From DASZMJ01 sp035551935 (GTDB taxonomy: Bacteria > Planctomycetota > Planctomycetia > Isosphaerales > Isosphaeraceae), in the NCBI GenBank assembly GCA_035551935.1, contig DASZMJ010000123.1, forward strand, positions 1-36,080: a DNA stretch of 36,080 nucleotides, read 5' to 3'. The notes below the pieces were generated by a model. That model worked only from the letters and a program-made list of their open reading frames with translations. It had not been told where the DNA came from and did not search any database. Each line of letters begins with the position of its first letter. The stretch's first letter is position 1. The translations under genes and the position numbers were made by a program. Positions 16,119 through 23,681 of the stretch are shown piece by piece.

Positions 16119-16382
16119 TCAGTCGTCCTCCGCCTCTTCCCGCCCCAACCGACGCTCGACGTCGGCGAGCGACCTTCGACCCGGCTCGGCCGACCGCTCC
16201 GCGAGGAATGCCCGGAACTTTTCGCTCCGCCCAAGTTCCGCCGCCTCGCGCTCGAACGCATCCGCGGCCTCGAGGACGAACTCGATGCCGTCCTTGCTCG
16301 TGATCCGCACCGGTTCGCCGCCGGCAGTGCGGAGTAGCTCATCGATGGTAACGTTTTCTTTGCGCAGGTCTATGATCGTCAC
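16119..16382 (-). CDS. Putative antitoxin (Phd/YefM-like)
   Basis: An 87-residue acidic protein starting with GTG 16382 (rc of CAC). The N-terminus (MTIIDLRKENVTIDELLR, then GEPVRITSKDGIEFVLEAADAF) resembles Phd/YefM-type antitoxins, which bind their own operator and cap the toxin with an extended C-terminus. It starts inside the stop of the toxin gene (GTGA overlap), so the order is toxin first. The C-terminal part is charged (RRLGREEAEDD). No operator is recognised by eye. Confidence 0.7.
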   Translation of the reverse strand: MTIIDLRKENVTIDELLRTAGGEPVRITSKDGIEFVLEAADAFEREAAELGRSEKFRAFLAERSAEPGRRSLADVERRLGREEAEDD

Positions 16383-16672
16383 AGTTCGACCCTCTTTCCT
16401 CGGATGTACAAGTCGTTATGGCTCTTGACGCCGACCGCGAGGATCGTGACCGTCGCGTCTCCCTCGATCTCGTAGAAGACGCGATGGTCGCCCACCCTCA
16501 ACTCCCAGGAAGCCAACGGGTTCTCGGCAAGTCGCTTCCTTCGCCGGCTCTCGATGGCTGCGTCGTTCGACAAGTGGGTCCGGACCGCATCCAGGATCAC
16601 ACGCCGGTCGGCCGCCCTGAAATGGGTCAGATCATCCTCGGCACTCGGCGTGAACTCGATCAGGAATGGCAC
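16379..16672 (-). CDS. RelE/ParE-superfamily toxin
   Basis: A 97-residue basic protein starting with GTG 16672; AAGGGG lies about 11 nt upstream. The sequence FLIEFTPSAEDDL, the helical RVILDAVRTHL, and LRVGDHRVFYEIEGDATVTILAVGVKSHNDLYIRG follow the RelE/ParE fold (LRVGDxRVxYxI is the core strand signature). The C-terminal Lys-Xaa-His is where RelE-like mRNases place catalytic basic residues; without a structure I cannot separate RelE-type mRNase from ParE-type gyrase inhibitor. Co-transcribed with the antitoxin. The gene 57 nt upstream encodes a small unknown protein and may belong to the same unit. Confidence 0.8.
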   Translation of the reverse strand: MPFLIEFTPSAEDDLTHFRAADRRVILDAVRTHLSNDAAIESRRRKRLAENPLASWELRVGDHRVFYEIEGDATVTILAVGVKSHNDLYIRGKRVEL

Positions 16673-16729
16673 CTCGAGGGCACCCCTTTGGACGGCCTAG
16701 TCCGTTCCACCGCAAGGTCAGGTGGGGCA

Positions 16730-16981
16730 TCAGCCCAGGCGTAGATCGGCCTCACGATACCCCTCTTGCGTCCGCTCCCCCGCCAAGACGGCCCCAATCG
16801 CTTCCTCCCAATCGGGCCACATCGCCGGATCGGCGGTGTCGCCGTCGGCGAGCAGGGAGAGGCCGCCGAGAAGGCCGCCGATCTCATCAGTCGGGCCTCG
16901 CTGGTAGTGGCGGCGTAGGAACTCGAACATGGCGAGGTACGCCTGCCGCGACGTGAGCCGTATTTCGGGGGTTGTGGTCAC
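16730..16981 (-). CDS. Small conserved-looking protein of unknown function
   Basis: An 83-residue protein. I chose GTG 16981 because a strong GGAGG lies 5 nt upstream and the sequence before it (to 17053) is Arg/Ser-rich and unlike protein. It reads MTTTPEIRLTSRQAYLAMFEFL, then GPTDEIGGLLGGLSLL, then DPAMWPDWEEAIGAV. I have seen similar small planctomycete proteins without a function and do not assign one. It has no signal or membrane segment. It sits between EgtB (91 nt upstream) and the toxin-antitoxin pair on the same strand. Confidence 0.6.
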   Translation of the reverse strand: MTTTPEIRLTSRQAYLAMFEFLRRHYQRGPTDEIGGLLGGLSLLADGDTADPAMWPDWEEAIGAVLAGERTQEGYREADLRLG

Positions 16982-17072
16982 GGTAGCCTCCGCCGCATAA
17001 TCAATCCTATCGGATCGGCTCGGGGCCGGCCAGCCAACGAAGCCTCGTCGCATGCAATGGAATCATCGGGCA

Positions 17073-18389
17073 TCACCCCGCCCCGTCCAGAGCCAGCCGC
17101 AGGCCGCTGAACTGCCAGCGGGCGTCGGGGGGGAAGAAGTTGCGGTAGGAGGCCCGCAGGTGGGAGCGGGGCGAGGCGCAGGAGCCGCCGCGGAGGACGA
17201 GCTGGTTGCACATGAACTTGCCGTTGTATTCGCCGAGCGCGCCGGCGGCGGGGCGGAAGCCGGGATAGGGGGTGTAAGGGCTCTGGGTCCACTCCCAGAC
17301 GTCGCCGAAGAGCTGGCAGGGGACGTTGGAGAGGGTCGGGTCGGCGTCCTCGACCGGCGGGGCGGCGAGGGGATGGAGGCGGTCGTCCTCGACGAAGTTG
17401 CCGGCGACGGGGACGTCGGAGGCGGCGAGCTCCCACTCGGCCTCGGTGGGAAGGCGGGCGCCGGCCCAGCGGGCGAAGGCGTCGGCCTCGTAGTAGCTGA
17501 GGTGGCAAACCGGCTCGGCCGGGTCGAGGGGGCGGGGGCCGTCGAGGGTGAAGATCGACCGGGAATCGCCGTCGCCGTCCCAGTAGAGCGGGGCGGGCCA
17601 GCCGTGCGACTGCCGGGCGGCCCAGCCGTCGGAGAGCCAGTGCTCCGGCCGGTCATAGCCGCCGTCGGCGATGAAGTCGAGGTAGTCGCCGCAGGTGACG
17701 AGCCGGCTGGCCAGTCGGAAGGGCTCGAGGTAGACCCTGTGGCTCGGCCCCTCGTTGTCGAAGGCGAAGCCCTCGCCGTCGTGGCCGACCCACTTGAGCC
17801 GCTCGGCGTAGGCGATCCATCGCAGCGGGGGCGCCGGTCGGCCCGGGGGGCGGGCAAGTCCCTCGCGGTAGGAGGGGTGCAGCGGGTTGGAGCCGAAGGC
17901 ATGCTTGATGTCGGTGAGGATCAGCTCCTGGTGCTGCTGCTCGTGGTGCAGGCCGAGCTCGATGGTCGAGGCCAGGGGCCTCCAGGCGCCCTCGGGCCCG
18001 TCGAGCAGGTCGAGCATCCGGTCGTCGACGGCGGCGCGGTAGCGGTAGACCTCGCCGACCGTCGGCCGTGAGAGCAGGCCCCGACGCGGGCGGGGGATGC
18101 GCTCGCCAACGGCGTTGTAGTAGGAGTTGAACAGGAAGTCATAACGTTCGTCGATCGGTCGATGGCCGGGGCGGGCGGACAGGACGAAGGTCTCGAAGAA
18201 CCAGGAGGTGTGGGCCAGGTGCCACTTGGGGGGGCTGGCGTCGGGCATCGACTGGAGGACGTAGTCCTCGTCCTCCAGGGGCTCGCAGAGACCCTCGGAC
18301 CGGCGCCGGACGGCGCGGTAGCGGTCGGCGAGGGTCGGGCCGGGGGCGGATGGGAGGCCCGGGGCCTCGGTCGCGATGATGGTGGCCAT
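17073..18389 (-). CDS. egtB: EgtB-like ergothioneine/ovothiol synthase
   Basis: A 438-residue protein. ATG 18389 has a strong GAGGAGG upstream; the longer frame adds only 12 residues. N-terminal DinB-like domain with the iron-binding histidines in place: H60 in HLAHTSWFFE, and H149/H153 in HHEQQHQE (the spacing of the known EgtB 2-His/1-His site). The C-terminal half is the formylglycine-generating-enzyme-like sulfatase-modifying fold (RLPTEAEWE, GDVWEWTQSPY, LRGGSCASPRSHLRASYRNFF). EgtB joins hercynine and a thiol donor by an oxygen-dependent C-S bond. No EgtD methyltransferase is in the window, so the substrate (ergothioneine precursor or ovothiol-type) is uncertain. Third in the minus run after ThuA-like and SprT-like genes. 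Confidence 0.9.
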   Translation of the reverse strand: MATIIATEAPGLPSAPGPTLADRYRAVRRRSEGLCEPLEDEDYVLQSMPDASPPKWHLAHTSWFFETFVLSARPGHRPIDERYDFLFNSYYNAVGERIPRPRRGLLSRPTVGEVYRYRAAVDDRMLDLLDGPEGAWRPLASTIELGLHHEQQHQELILTDIKHAFGSNPLHPSYREGLARPPGRPAPPLRWIAYAERLKWVGHDGEGFAFDNEGPSHRVYLEPFRLASRLVTCGDYLDFIADGGYDRPEHWLSDGWAARQSHGWPAPLYWDGDGDSRSIFTLDGPRPLDPAEPVCHLSYYEADAFARWAGARLPTEAEWELAASDVPVAGNFVEDDRLHPLAAPPVEDADPTLSNVPCQLFGDVWEWTQSPYTPYPGFRPAAGALGEYNGKFMCNQLVLRGGSCASPRSHLRASYRNFFPPDARWQFSGLRLALDGAG

Positions 18390-18448
18390 CGTCGGGGACC
18401 TCCTCGGTCGATCGGGGCACGGCATGCAAGGGCGAGGCCGCCGCGGGT

Positions 18449-18985
18449 TCAGCCGGGCGGCCGCTGGAGGCGTGCCCAGCGCCCCTTCAGCTCGCCGAGG
18501 ATCAGCCAGAAGAGCCGGCTGTGCATCCTCCCGCGGACGCGGCCGCAGGACCGGGCGCGGAACGACTCGGGCTCGCTGTATTCGAGGTGATGGGCCATCT
18601 CATGAAGAAAGGTGTCGAACAGTTCTTCCAGCGGGCGGCGGCCTGTGGCGCGGTCGTGGGTGTACACGCGCACGAGCGCCCGCCTCCAGTAGTAGCCGCC
18701 GAGGACGCGATATGTCGATCGAGTGTTGATATCTAACTCAAAATGGATTTTACACTCGTAGATCCGACTCAGGCGTGCCCGGAAAAGCGCCCCGAGCGCC
18801 GAGACCGGCGGCTCGAAGGCCGGCGTCGACGCGGGCGGCGTCGGCGGCGCGGGCCGGGCTTCCTCGACCTCGATCCGGCCCCCGCGCCGGCCGGCGACCT
18901 CGGCCAGGGCCGCGAGGTCGAACTGCCCGGGGTCGATGAGCTGACGGGAGCCGTTGGGCTGGACGAGCCAGTAGGTCTTGGTCAT
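18449..18985 (-). CDS. SprT-like zinc metalloprotease-fold protein
   Basis: A 178-residue protein. I chose ATG 18985; a TTG at 19006 in the same frame is possible. Residues 128-132 are HEMAH, the HExxH zinc site, and a third ligand candidate H155 lies in MHSRLFW, as in SprT/Spartan-type folds. The protein is cytosolic by lack of a signal. SprT relatives include DNA-protein crosslink proteases, but most bacterial ones have no known substrate. It lies 25 nt after the ThuA-like gene and 59 nt before EgtB, so it is likely co-transcribed. The stretch at 18716-18750 is AT-rich and codes for part of the protein. Confidence 0.75.
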   Translation of the reverse strand: MTKTYWLVQPNGSRQLIDPGQFDLAALAEVAGRRGGRIEVEEARPAPPTPPASTPAFEPPVSALGALFRARLSRIYECKIHFELDINTRSTYRVLGGYYWRRALVRVYTHDRATGRRPLEELFDTFLHEMAHHLEYSEPESFRARSCGRVRGRMHSRLFWLILGELKGRWARLQRPPG

Positions 18986-19010
18986 GGCGACGGGCACGGC
19001 GATCAAAACG

Positions 19011-19766
19011 TCAGGGTCCCGCGTCGAGGCCCGCGGCCCAGCGCGTGCCGCGGACGAAGGTGGTCAGGAACTCGGGCGTCCGCATCGCGGCGAGGTCGTG
19101 GCCGAGGGCCGTCTGAAACATCCGCCCCTTGCCGTACTCGGACCAGAACAGCAAGGGCTGCGGCTTGCCGTCGTGCGACGCCTCGGCGAGCACGTGGATG
19201 TTCTCCTGAAGCTTTAAATTCGTATATTTTTCATCCTTGGTGGTGAACGACGCCCCGAGGCCCCGGGTGATCGGGTGGTCGCGGTCGACGACCTTGACCT
19301 CGAACCGGCCGTACTCTGGGTGGAACGTGCCGCGGTTCGGGAAGGCGGTCCCCTTGGCGCGCCAGGTGCCGCCGACGAGCTTGTCGTACTCGTCCCAGCC
19401 GTCGAAGGCGTTGTCCGCCGCATGCACGACCACCACGCCGCCGCCGTCGCGGACGAAGGCCAGGAAGTTCGCCTCGCGGTCGCGGGCCCACCGCTTGCGG
19501 CGATTTAGGTTCAGGACGAGCACCTTGTACGGCTTGAGCTTCCCGGCGTCGGCCAGGATCGGCGCCTCGGAGTCGTCCGAGACGTCGACATCGAGCCGGC
19601 CGCGGTCCTCGAGCGCCTTCTTCAGGAAGGGGGTGGTCTCCTTCCAATGATGGTTGTTCTCGCCGGTCAGGATCAGGACCTTCGGGCGCCCCTCCTGCCG
19701 GGGCGGGGCCAGGCCGAGGATCAGCAGGAGGGTGGTCGCGACGGCGACCGGGACCGGACATCGCAC
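19011..19766 (-). CDS. ThuA-like domain exported protein
   Basis: A 251-residue protein from GTG 19766, chosen because GAGG lies about 9 nt upstream and the product starts a signal peptide (MRCPVPVAVATTLLLILG); an ATG at 19802 has the AGGA directly at the start codon and is less likely. The core is ThuA-like: VLILTGENNHHWKETTPFLKKAL, then GGGVVVVHAADNAFDGWDEY, then WSEYGKGRMFQTALGHD. ThuA folds resemble class I glutamine amidotransferases without the usual triad; in planctomycetes they are often exported and tied to sugar metabolism, but the reaction is not established. First gene of the run with SprT-like and EgtB-like genes. Confidence 0.85.
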   Translation of the reverse strand: MRCPVPVAVATTLLLILGLAPPRQEGRPKVLILTGENNHHWKETTPFLKKALEDRGRLDVDVSDDSEAPILADAGKLKPYKVLVLNLNRRKRWARDREANFLAFVRDGGGVVVVHAADNAFDGWDEYDKLVGGTWRAKGTAFPNRGTFHPEYGRFEVKVVDRDHPITRGLGASFTTKDEKYTNLKLQENIHVLAEASHDGKPQPLLFWSEYGKGRMFQTALGHDLAAMRTPEFLTTFVRGTRWAAGLDAGP

Positions 19767-19999
19767 GGGCGGGCACCTCGCGAGGGGGCCGGAGCTACGC
19801 ATTCCTGCCGCTCGAACCTAACATCCGCTCGCCCGTTTGGCCACCGTGCCCCACGTCTTTCCGAAGGACACCCGGCGCCGCGGGCATTGCCACCGGCGCC
19901 GGACCCTCCTTCGCCGACCTGCTCCGGAAGGCCCGGTCCCTGCCGATCGGCGGTATCCCGTGGCTGGACCGAGGTTCGTTCGCCGCGAGTGGCTTGCAA

Positions 20000-20209
20000 G
20001 CTCACGGCCCAGTCGGCGCGGCGGCGTTCGTCGGCTTCTCGGTCGTCGGGCAGGAGGACGACGCCTGTCCCGGTCAAGCCATGCTTGAGGGCATTGCCTC
20101 GGACGCGGGCCTTGGCCTCGGGGGTCGTGGAGCCCGGCGAGAGTTGGGCGTTCCTGCGATTGGCGGCGATCTGGGCTTCGGTGGTCGAGTCGTGGTTGCG
20201 GATGCAAAG
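20000..20209 (-). pseudogene. Relic of an EAQIAANRRNAQ-type planctomycete gene
   Basis: Read on the minus strand, 20182 down to about 20075 gives TEAQIAANRRNAQLSPG and RGNALKHGLTG, a signature N-terminus of a common planctomycete protein group. A TGA at 20212-20210 precedes it with no start codon between, and after about 50 residues the sequence stops resembling the family. I read it as a 5'- and 3'-truncated relic. Its upstream edge touches the inverted repeat that begins at 20211, so the repeat may have disrupted it. Confidence 0.5.
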
Positions 20210-20210
20210 T

Positions 20211-20342
20211 CATCCCGAATCGAGGGGATGGGCTCGTCTTTCGTAGGGTCCGCCATAGCGGACCGATCTCATTCCGGCACAAGGGGATCGGTCCGCTATG
20301 GCGGACCCTACGAAGAACGATTCATTCACGCGACTCGGGATG
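20211..20342. repeat. Inverted-repeat element, copy 1 (about 132 bp)
   Basis: A perfect 29-bp inverted repeat, 20240-20268 with 20286-20314, around a 17-nt loop; each arm also contains its own smaller palindrome (GGTCCGC-CATA-GCGGACC). Outer arms CATCCCGAATCG (20211-20222) and CGACTCGGGATG (20331-20342) form imperfect terminal inverted repeats. A second copy lies at 25015-25118 in the opposite orientation. It has no ORF of its own and resembles a REP/MITE-like element. Confidence 0.85.
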
Positions 20343-20452
20343 CCCCCCCACCGGAATCCCGCGTGAGCGGCCGACGCATTGGACAGTCGCCAACCTCCCT
20401 GCTAGCCTGCGGGGGCGGGAGGCAACCGAGGGTGAAGGACGGGGGGCGAGGG

Positions 20453-21022
20453 ATGGGATACGACCGGGCGAGACTGATCGAGCTGCTCCGGCGCGACGCG
20501 CTGAGGACGGGGACGTTCACGCTGGCCAGCGGCCGGACGTCGCACTATTACGTCGACGGCCGGACCGTGACGCTGGCCGCGGAGGGGGCGGCAGTGATCG
20601 GCGCGGGGGTGCTGGAAGTGCTGGCCGATCGGCCCGAGGTTGAGGCCGTCGGCGGCCTGACCCTGGGCGCCGACCCGATCGTCGGCGCGACGCTGGCGGT
20701 CGCCGGCGCGCGGGGCGGTCGCGAGCTGCGCGGCTTCCTCGTGCGCAAGGAGGCCAAGGGGCACGGCCTGGGCAAGTTGGTCGAGGGGCCGCTCGTGGCG
20801 GGGATGACCGTCGCGATCGTCGACGACGTGGCGACGACCGGCGGCTCGTCGCTCCAGGCCGTGGCGGCCGTCGAGGCGATCGGCTGCCGGGTCGCCGTCG
20901 TCGTCGCCGTGCTCGACCGCCTCGAGGGCGCCGCCGCGGCCTTCGCCGCTCGGGGCCTGGAGTTCCGCCCCCTCGTCACCATCCGCGACCTCGGCGTCGA
21001 ACCCCTACCGCCGGCCGGCTAG
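20453..21022 (+). CDS. pyrE: Orotate phosphoribosyltransferase
   Basis: A 189-residue protein. ATG 20453 has a GGGGGGCGAGGG upstream; the track's longer frame begins in non-coding DNA. The PRPP-binding motif VDDVATTGGSS is at 123-133; FLVRKEAKGHG (about 95-105) is the mobile loop, and TFTLASGRTSHYYVDGR is the N-terminal orotate motif. Full length for PyrE (about 190-210). It converts orotate and PRPP to OMP in de novo pyrimidine synthesis. Its stop is one base from the stop of the convergent sigma-factor gene. A TTGGAC/TAGCCT pair near 20379/20403 is too weak to call a promoter. Confidence 0.93.
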   Translation: MGYDRARLIELLRRDALRTGTFTLASGRTSHYYVDGRTVTLAAEGAAVIGAGVLEVLADRPEVEAVGGLTLGADPIVGATLAVAGARGGRELRGFLVRKEAKGHGLGKLVEGPLVAGMTVAIVDDVATTGGSSLQAVAAVEAIGCRVAVVVAVLDRLEGAAAAFAARGLEFRPLVTIRDLGVEPLPPAG

Positions 21023-21023
21023 C

Positions 21024-21668
21024 CTAGCTCTCGGGGTCGCACGGCGATTCGGCGTCGAGCGCAGCCTCGTCGGCCCGCCAGCGCTTGCGGATGATCTCGA
21101 GCTTGCGGGTGATCGTCTGCCGCGCGCAGTGGAAGCGGTCGGCGAGCTCCTCGTTGGTGTAGCCCTCGAGCTTAGCGACGGCGATCGCGCGGAGGCGGTC
21201 GTCGCCGAGGCGGTCGAGGAGGTTGCGATACTCCTCGGCGACCATCGCGGCGAAGGCCGGGGAGGGCTCTTGGCCGAGCAGGTGCTCGAAGGCATCGCGC
21301 GGGTCGGCGTCGGCGTCGATCAGGTCGGTGATGGGCCGGACCTTGCCGCCGCCGCGCTTGCTCGTCCGCTCGCTTCGGACGCGCTTGAACGCCTTGCACT
21401 TGGTGATCCGCACCAGGATCTTCCAGAGGTTGTCGCGGTCGTCGAGCTGCGGGAAGCGGCCGAGTTGGGCGCCGTCCCAGAAACTGTTGAAGGCGCTCAG
21501 CGCGACGTCCTCTTCCTCGCCGCCGGCCGTCTTACTCCCCTTGCGCAGCCGCTGCCGAGCCAGGAGCACAAGCCGCGAATAGTAACGCTCCCAGAGCCTG
21601 CGGAGCGAATCGGCGTCGCCCGCCTTGACCCCAACGATGAAGTCCGTCACCGAATCCTCGGTCGCCAT
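21024..21668 (-). CDS. ECF-type sigma-70 family factor (planctomycete group)
   Basis: A 214-residue protein. ATG 21668 is preceded by GGGGAGGTG at 5-nt spacing; the track's longer frame to 22097 runs through the tRNA and is not coding. Region 2-like part: DADSLRRLWERYYSRLV and AFNSFWDGAQ; region 4-like helix-turn-helix: GYTNEELADRFHCARQTITRKL. This layout (Sigma70_ECF) is common in planctomycetes, often beside kinases, but none is seen in the window. Target promoters unknown. It is divergent from tRNA-Gly, with about 215 nt between. Confidence 0.85.
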   Translation of the reverse strand: MATEDSVTDFIVGVKAGDADSLRRLWERYYSRLVLLARQRLRKGSKTAGGEEEDVALSAFNSFWDGAQLGRFPQLDDRDNLWKILVRITKCKAFKRVRSERTSKRGGGKVRPITDLIDADADPRDAFEHLLGQEPSPAFAAMVAEEYRNLLDRLGDDRLRAIAVAKLEGYTNEELADRFHCARQTITRKLEIIRKRWRADEAALDAESPCDPES

Positions 21669-21793
21669 GGTGACACCTCCCCGGACCTCCCGGCGTTCTG
21701 TGACGCCCACTCTAACACAAACACGCTCGGATGCCAGCAAATACCGGCTTTCCTGGGCGGAGACGCCGCGGGCCGGTTTCTCGGAGAGATGAC

Positions 21794-21823
21794 TTGCAAT
21801 GCCGACCCCCGGGCCGCTACACT
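21794..21823 (+). promoter_or_regulatory. Possible promoter of tRNA-Gly
   Basis: TTGCAA (21794-21799) and TACACT (21818-21823) with an 18-nt spacer, each 4/6 to the sigma70 consensus. The start would be near 21831, about 53 nt before the tRNA. No better match is seen upstream of the tRNA. Confidence 0.4.
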
Positions 21824-21883
21824 TGCGACGGTACCGACACGGACCCTTCATGACGAGGCGGGGTTCGCGGTCGAGACTACCCC

Positions 21884-21955
21884 GCGGGAGTAGCTCAGGG
21901 GTAGAGCACCACGTTGCCAACGTGGTTGTCGTGGGTTCAAATCCCATCTCCCGCT
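21884..21955 (+). tRNA. tRNA-Gly (anticodon GCC)
   Basis: A full 72-nt cloverleaf: acceptor GCGGGAG (21884-21890) pairs with CTCCCGC (21948-21954), discriminator T. The anticodon arm is CCACG-TTGCCAA-CGTGG, giving GCC, and the T arm is GTGGG-TTCAAAT-CCCAT. CCA is not encoded. It lies 86 nt upstream of the trigger factor start. Confidence 0.95.
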
Positions 21956-22041
21956 CTATTTCCGCCGCGGCGGCCGGATGCCGTCGCCGCCGGCCCGATG
22001 CCCGCGCGAGCGACATCAACGCCCGCAGCCGACGGACCACG

Positions 22042-23529
22042 ATGAGCACCAGCGACTCCGACCTGGAAGAGACCGCCGGCACGGAAGACGCCGGCACCGC
22101 GACCGCCGAGGATCAGGAGCCGAAGCGGAAGCTCGCGCTCGACGTCCAGATCAGCGACGTCGGCCCCTGCAAGAAACACGTCAAGGTCGCGATCCCCCGG
22201 CCCGAGATCGACCGCCAGTTCGAGGAGTCGCTCGGCGAGCTCCGTCGCGAGGCGGCCGTCCCCGGCTTCCGGCCCGGCCGAGCCCCGCAGAAGCTCGTCG
22301 GCCGCCGCTTCCGCAAGGAAGTCGCCGGCCAGGTCAAGAGTGCGCTGCTGGCCGCCTCGCTCGAGCAGATCGAGGAGGACTACAAGCTCAACGCCATCAG
22401 CCAGCCGACGCTCGACGTCGCCGCCATCGACCTGCCCGACGAGGGGCCGATGCAGTTCGAGATGGACCTGGAGGTCCAGCCCGATTTCAAGTTGCCGGCC
22501 TACAAGGCGGCCGTCGTGAAGCGGCCAACCCGCCAGATCACCGACGCCGACGTCGAGGCGCAACTCAAGACCTTCCTCGAGCGTTACGCGCAGCTCGTGC
22601 CCAAGCTCGAAGGCGGGGCCGAGGTCGGCGACTATGTGACGGCCGACCTGACCTTCCACCGCGACGGGCAGACGATGAACGAGGCGAAGGAGGTCGAGTT
22701 CCGCATCCAGCCCGAGCTACGGTTCCAGGACGGCCGCGTGCCCGACCTGGCCAGGGCCCTGGCCGGCGCCCGGCCCGGCGAGACCCGAGATGCCGACACG
22801 ATCGTCGGCACCGCCTCGCCCGATCCGTCGCTCCGCGGCCAGACGATCCGGGTCACCTTCACCGTCCACGACCTGAAGACCCTCCGCCTCCCCGAGGTCG
22901 ACGCCGCCTTCCTCCGCGAGGTCGGCTTCGACAGTCTCGACGAGCTGAAGAAGGGGCTCCGCGACCTCCTCGAGCGCCGGCTCCTGTTCCAGCAGCGGCA
23001 GGCCCTCCGGCGCGAGCTGCTCGACCAGCTCCTGAATGAGACCGAGTTCGAGCTGCCCCCCGACCTCGTCAGTCGCCAGGAGCGCGCCACCCTTCGCCGC
23101 CTGGTCAACGAGATGCAGGAGGCCGGGCTCTCCGAGGCCCAGATCCGCGCCCGTGAGGCCGAGCTGCGCGCCAACGCCCACGACGCGACCCTGCGCAGCC
23201 TCAAGGAGTTCTTCCTCCTCTCCAAGATCGCCGAGGCCGAGGACCTCAAGGTCGAGGAGGAGGACATCGACCACGAGATCGAGGCCATCGCCGCCCGCAC
23301 CGACGACTCCCCGCGCCGCATCCGCGCCCGGATCGAGAAAGAGGGCCTGGGGGAGGGCCTCGTCACGCAGATCATCGAGCGCAAGACGATCGACCGCATC
23401 CTCGAATACGTCAAGTACGAGGAGGTCGCGATGGCCGAGGAGCAAGCCGTCGAGACCCTCGACCAATCGGCCTCCCCGGCCGCCGCCGACCAAGGCGAGG
23501 GCGAGGCGTCCGACGTCCCGTCGGCCTGA
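22042..23529 (+). CDS. tig: Trigger factor
   Basis: A 495-residue protein from ATG 22042; the frame upstream runs through the tRNA and is not used. The ribosome-binding domain holds GFRPGRAP, the form of the L23-binding signature (GFRxGxxP). The PPIase-like domain and the long helical C-terminal domain follow, with a Glu/Asp-rich N-terminal extension of about 35 residues and an acidic tail. It is a ribosome-bound chaperone for nascent chains in the cytosol. It heads a run tig-clpP-clpP; the first ClpP gene has its own possible TATAAT box. Confidence 0.92.
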   Translation: MSTSDSDLEETAGTEDAGTATAEDQEPKRKLALDVQISDVGPCKKHVKVAIPRPEIDRQFEESLGELRREAAVPGFRPGRAPQKLVGRRFRKEVAGQVKSALLAASLEQIEEDYKLNAISQPTLDVAAIDLPDEGPMQFEMDLEVQPDFKLPAYKAAVVKRPTRQITDADVEAQLKTFLERYAQLVPKLEGGAEVGDYVTADLTFHRDGQTMNEAKEVEFRIQPELRFQDGRVPDLARALAGARPGETRDADTIVGTASPDPSLRGQTIRVTFTVHDLKTLRLPEVDAAFLREVGFDSLDELKKGLRDLLERRLLFQQRQALRRELLDQLLNETEFELPPDLVSRQERATLRRLVNEMQEAGLSEAQIRAREAELRANAHDATLRSLKEFFLLSKIAEAEDLKVEEEDIDHEIEAIAARTDDSPRRIRARIEKEGLGEGLVTQIIERKTIDRILEYVKYEEVAMAEEQAVETLDQSASPAAADQGEGEASDVPSA

Positions 23530-23583
23530 TCGGTCGGTGCCCAGGCCCGACGCCGGGACCCTTTGCCGCGGCCGCGCCGCGGC

Positions 23584-23589
23584 TATAAT
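23584..23589 (+). promoter_or_regulatory. TATAAT box between tig and clpP1
   Basis: TATAAT (23584-23589) is a perfect -10; the -35 region (TTTGCC at 23562-23567, 16-nt spacer) is weak. Expected start is near 23596, about 85 nt before clpP1. It could allow clpP expression apart from tig. Confidence 0.5.
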
Positions 23590-23681
23590 GGCCGCAGGGG
23601 TGCCCGCGTCCGCGCCCCGCGGACCGGGCCCCGGAACGGCTCGACATCCGATCCCTTTCCGTGCTCAGAAGGGCCCATCCC

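Noticed and set aside
20379..20408. Possible pyrE promoter TTGGAC/TAGCCT
   Set aside because: Only 3/6 matches in each box; too weak to list as a site.
21024..22097. 357-aa version of the sigma factor
   Set aside because: It would run through the tRNA-Gly gene; ATG 21668 has a strong Shine-Dalgarno.
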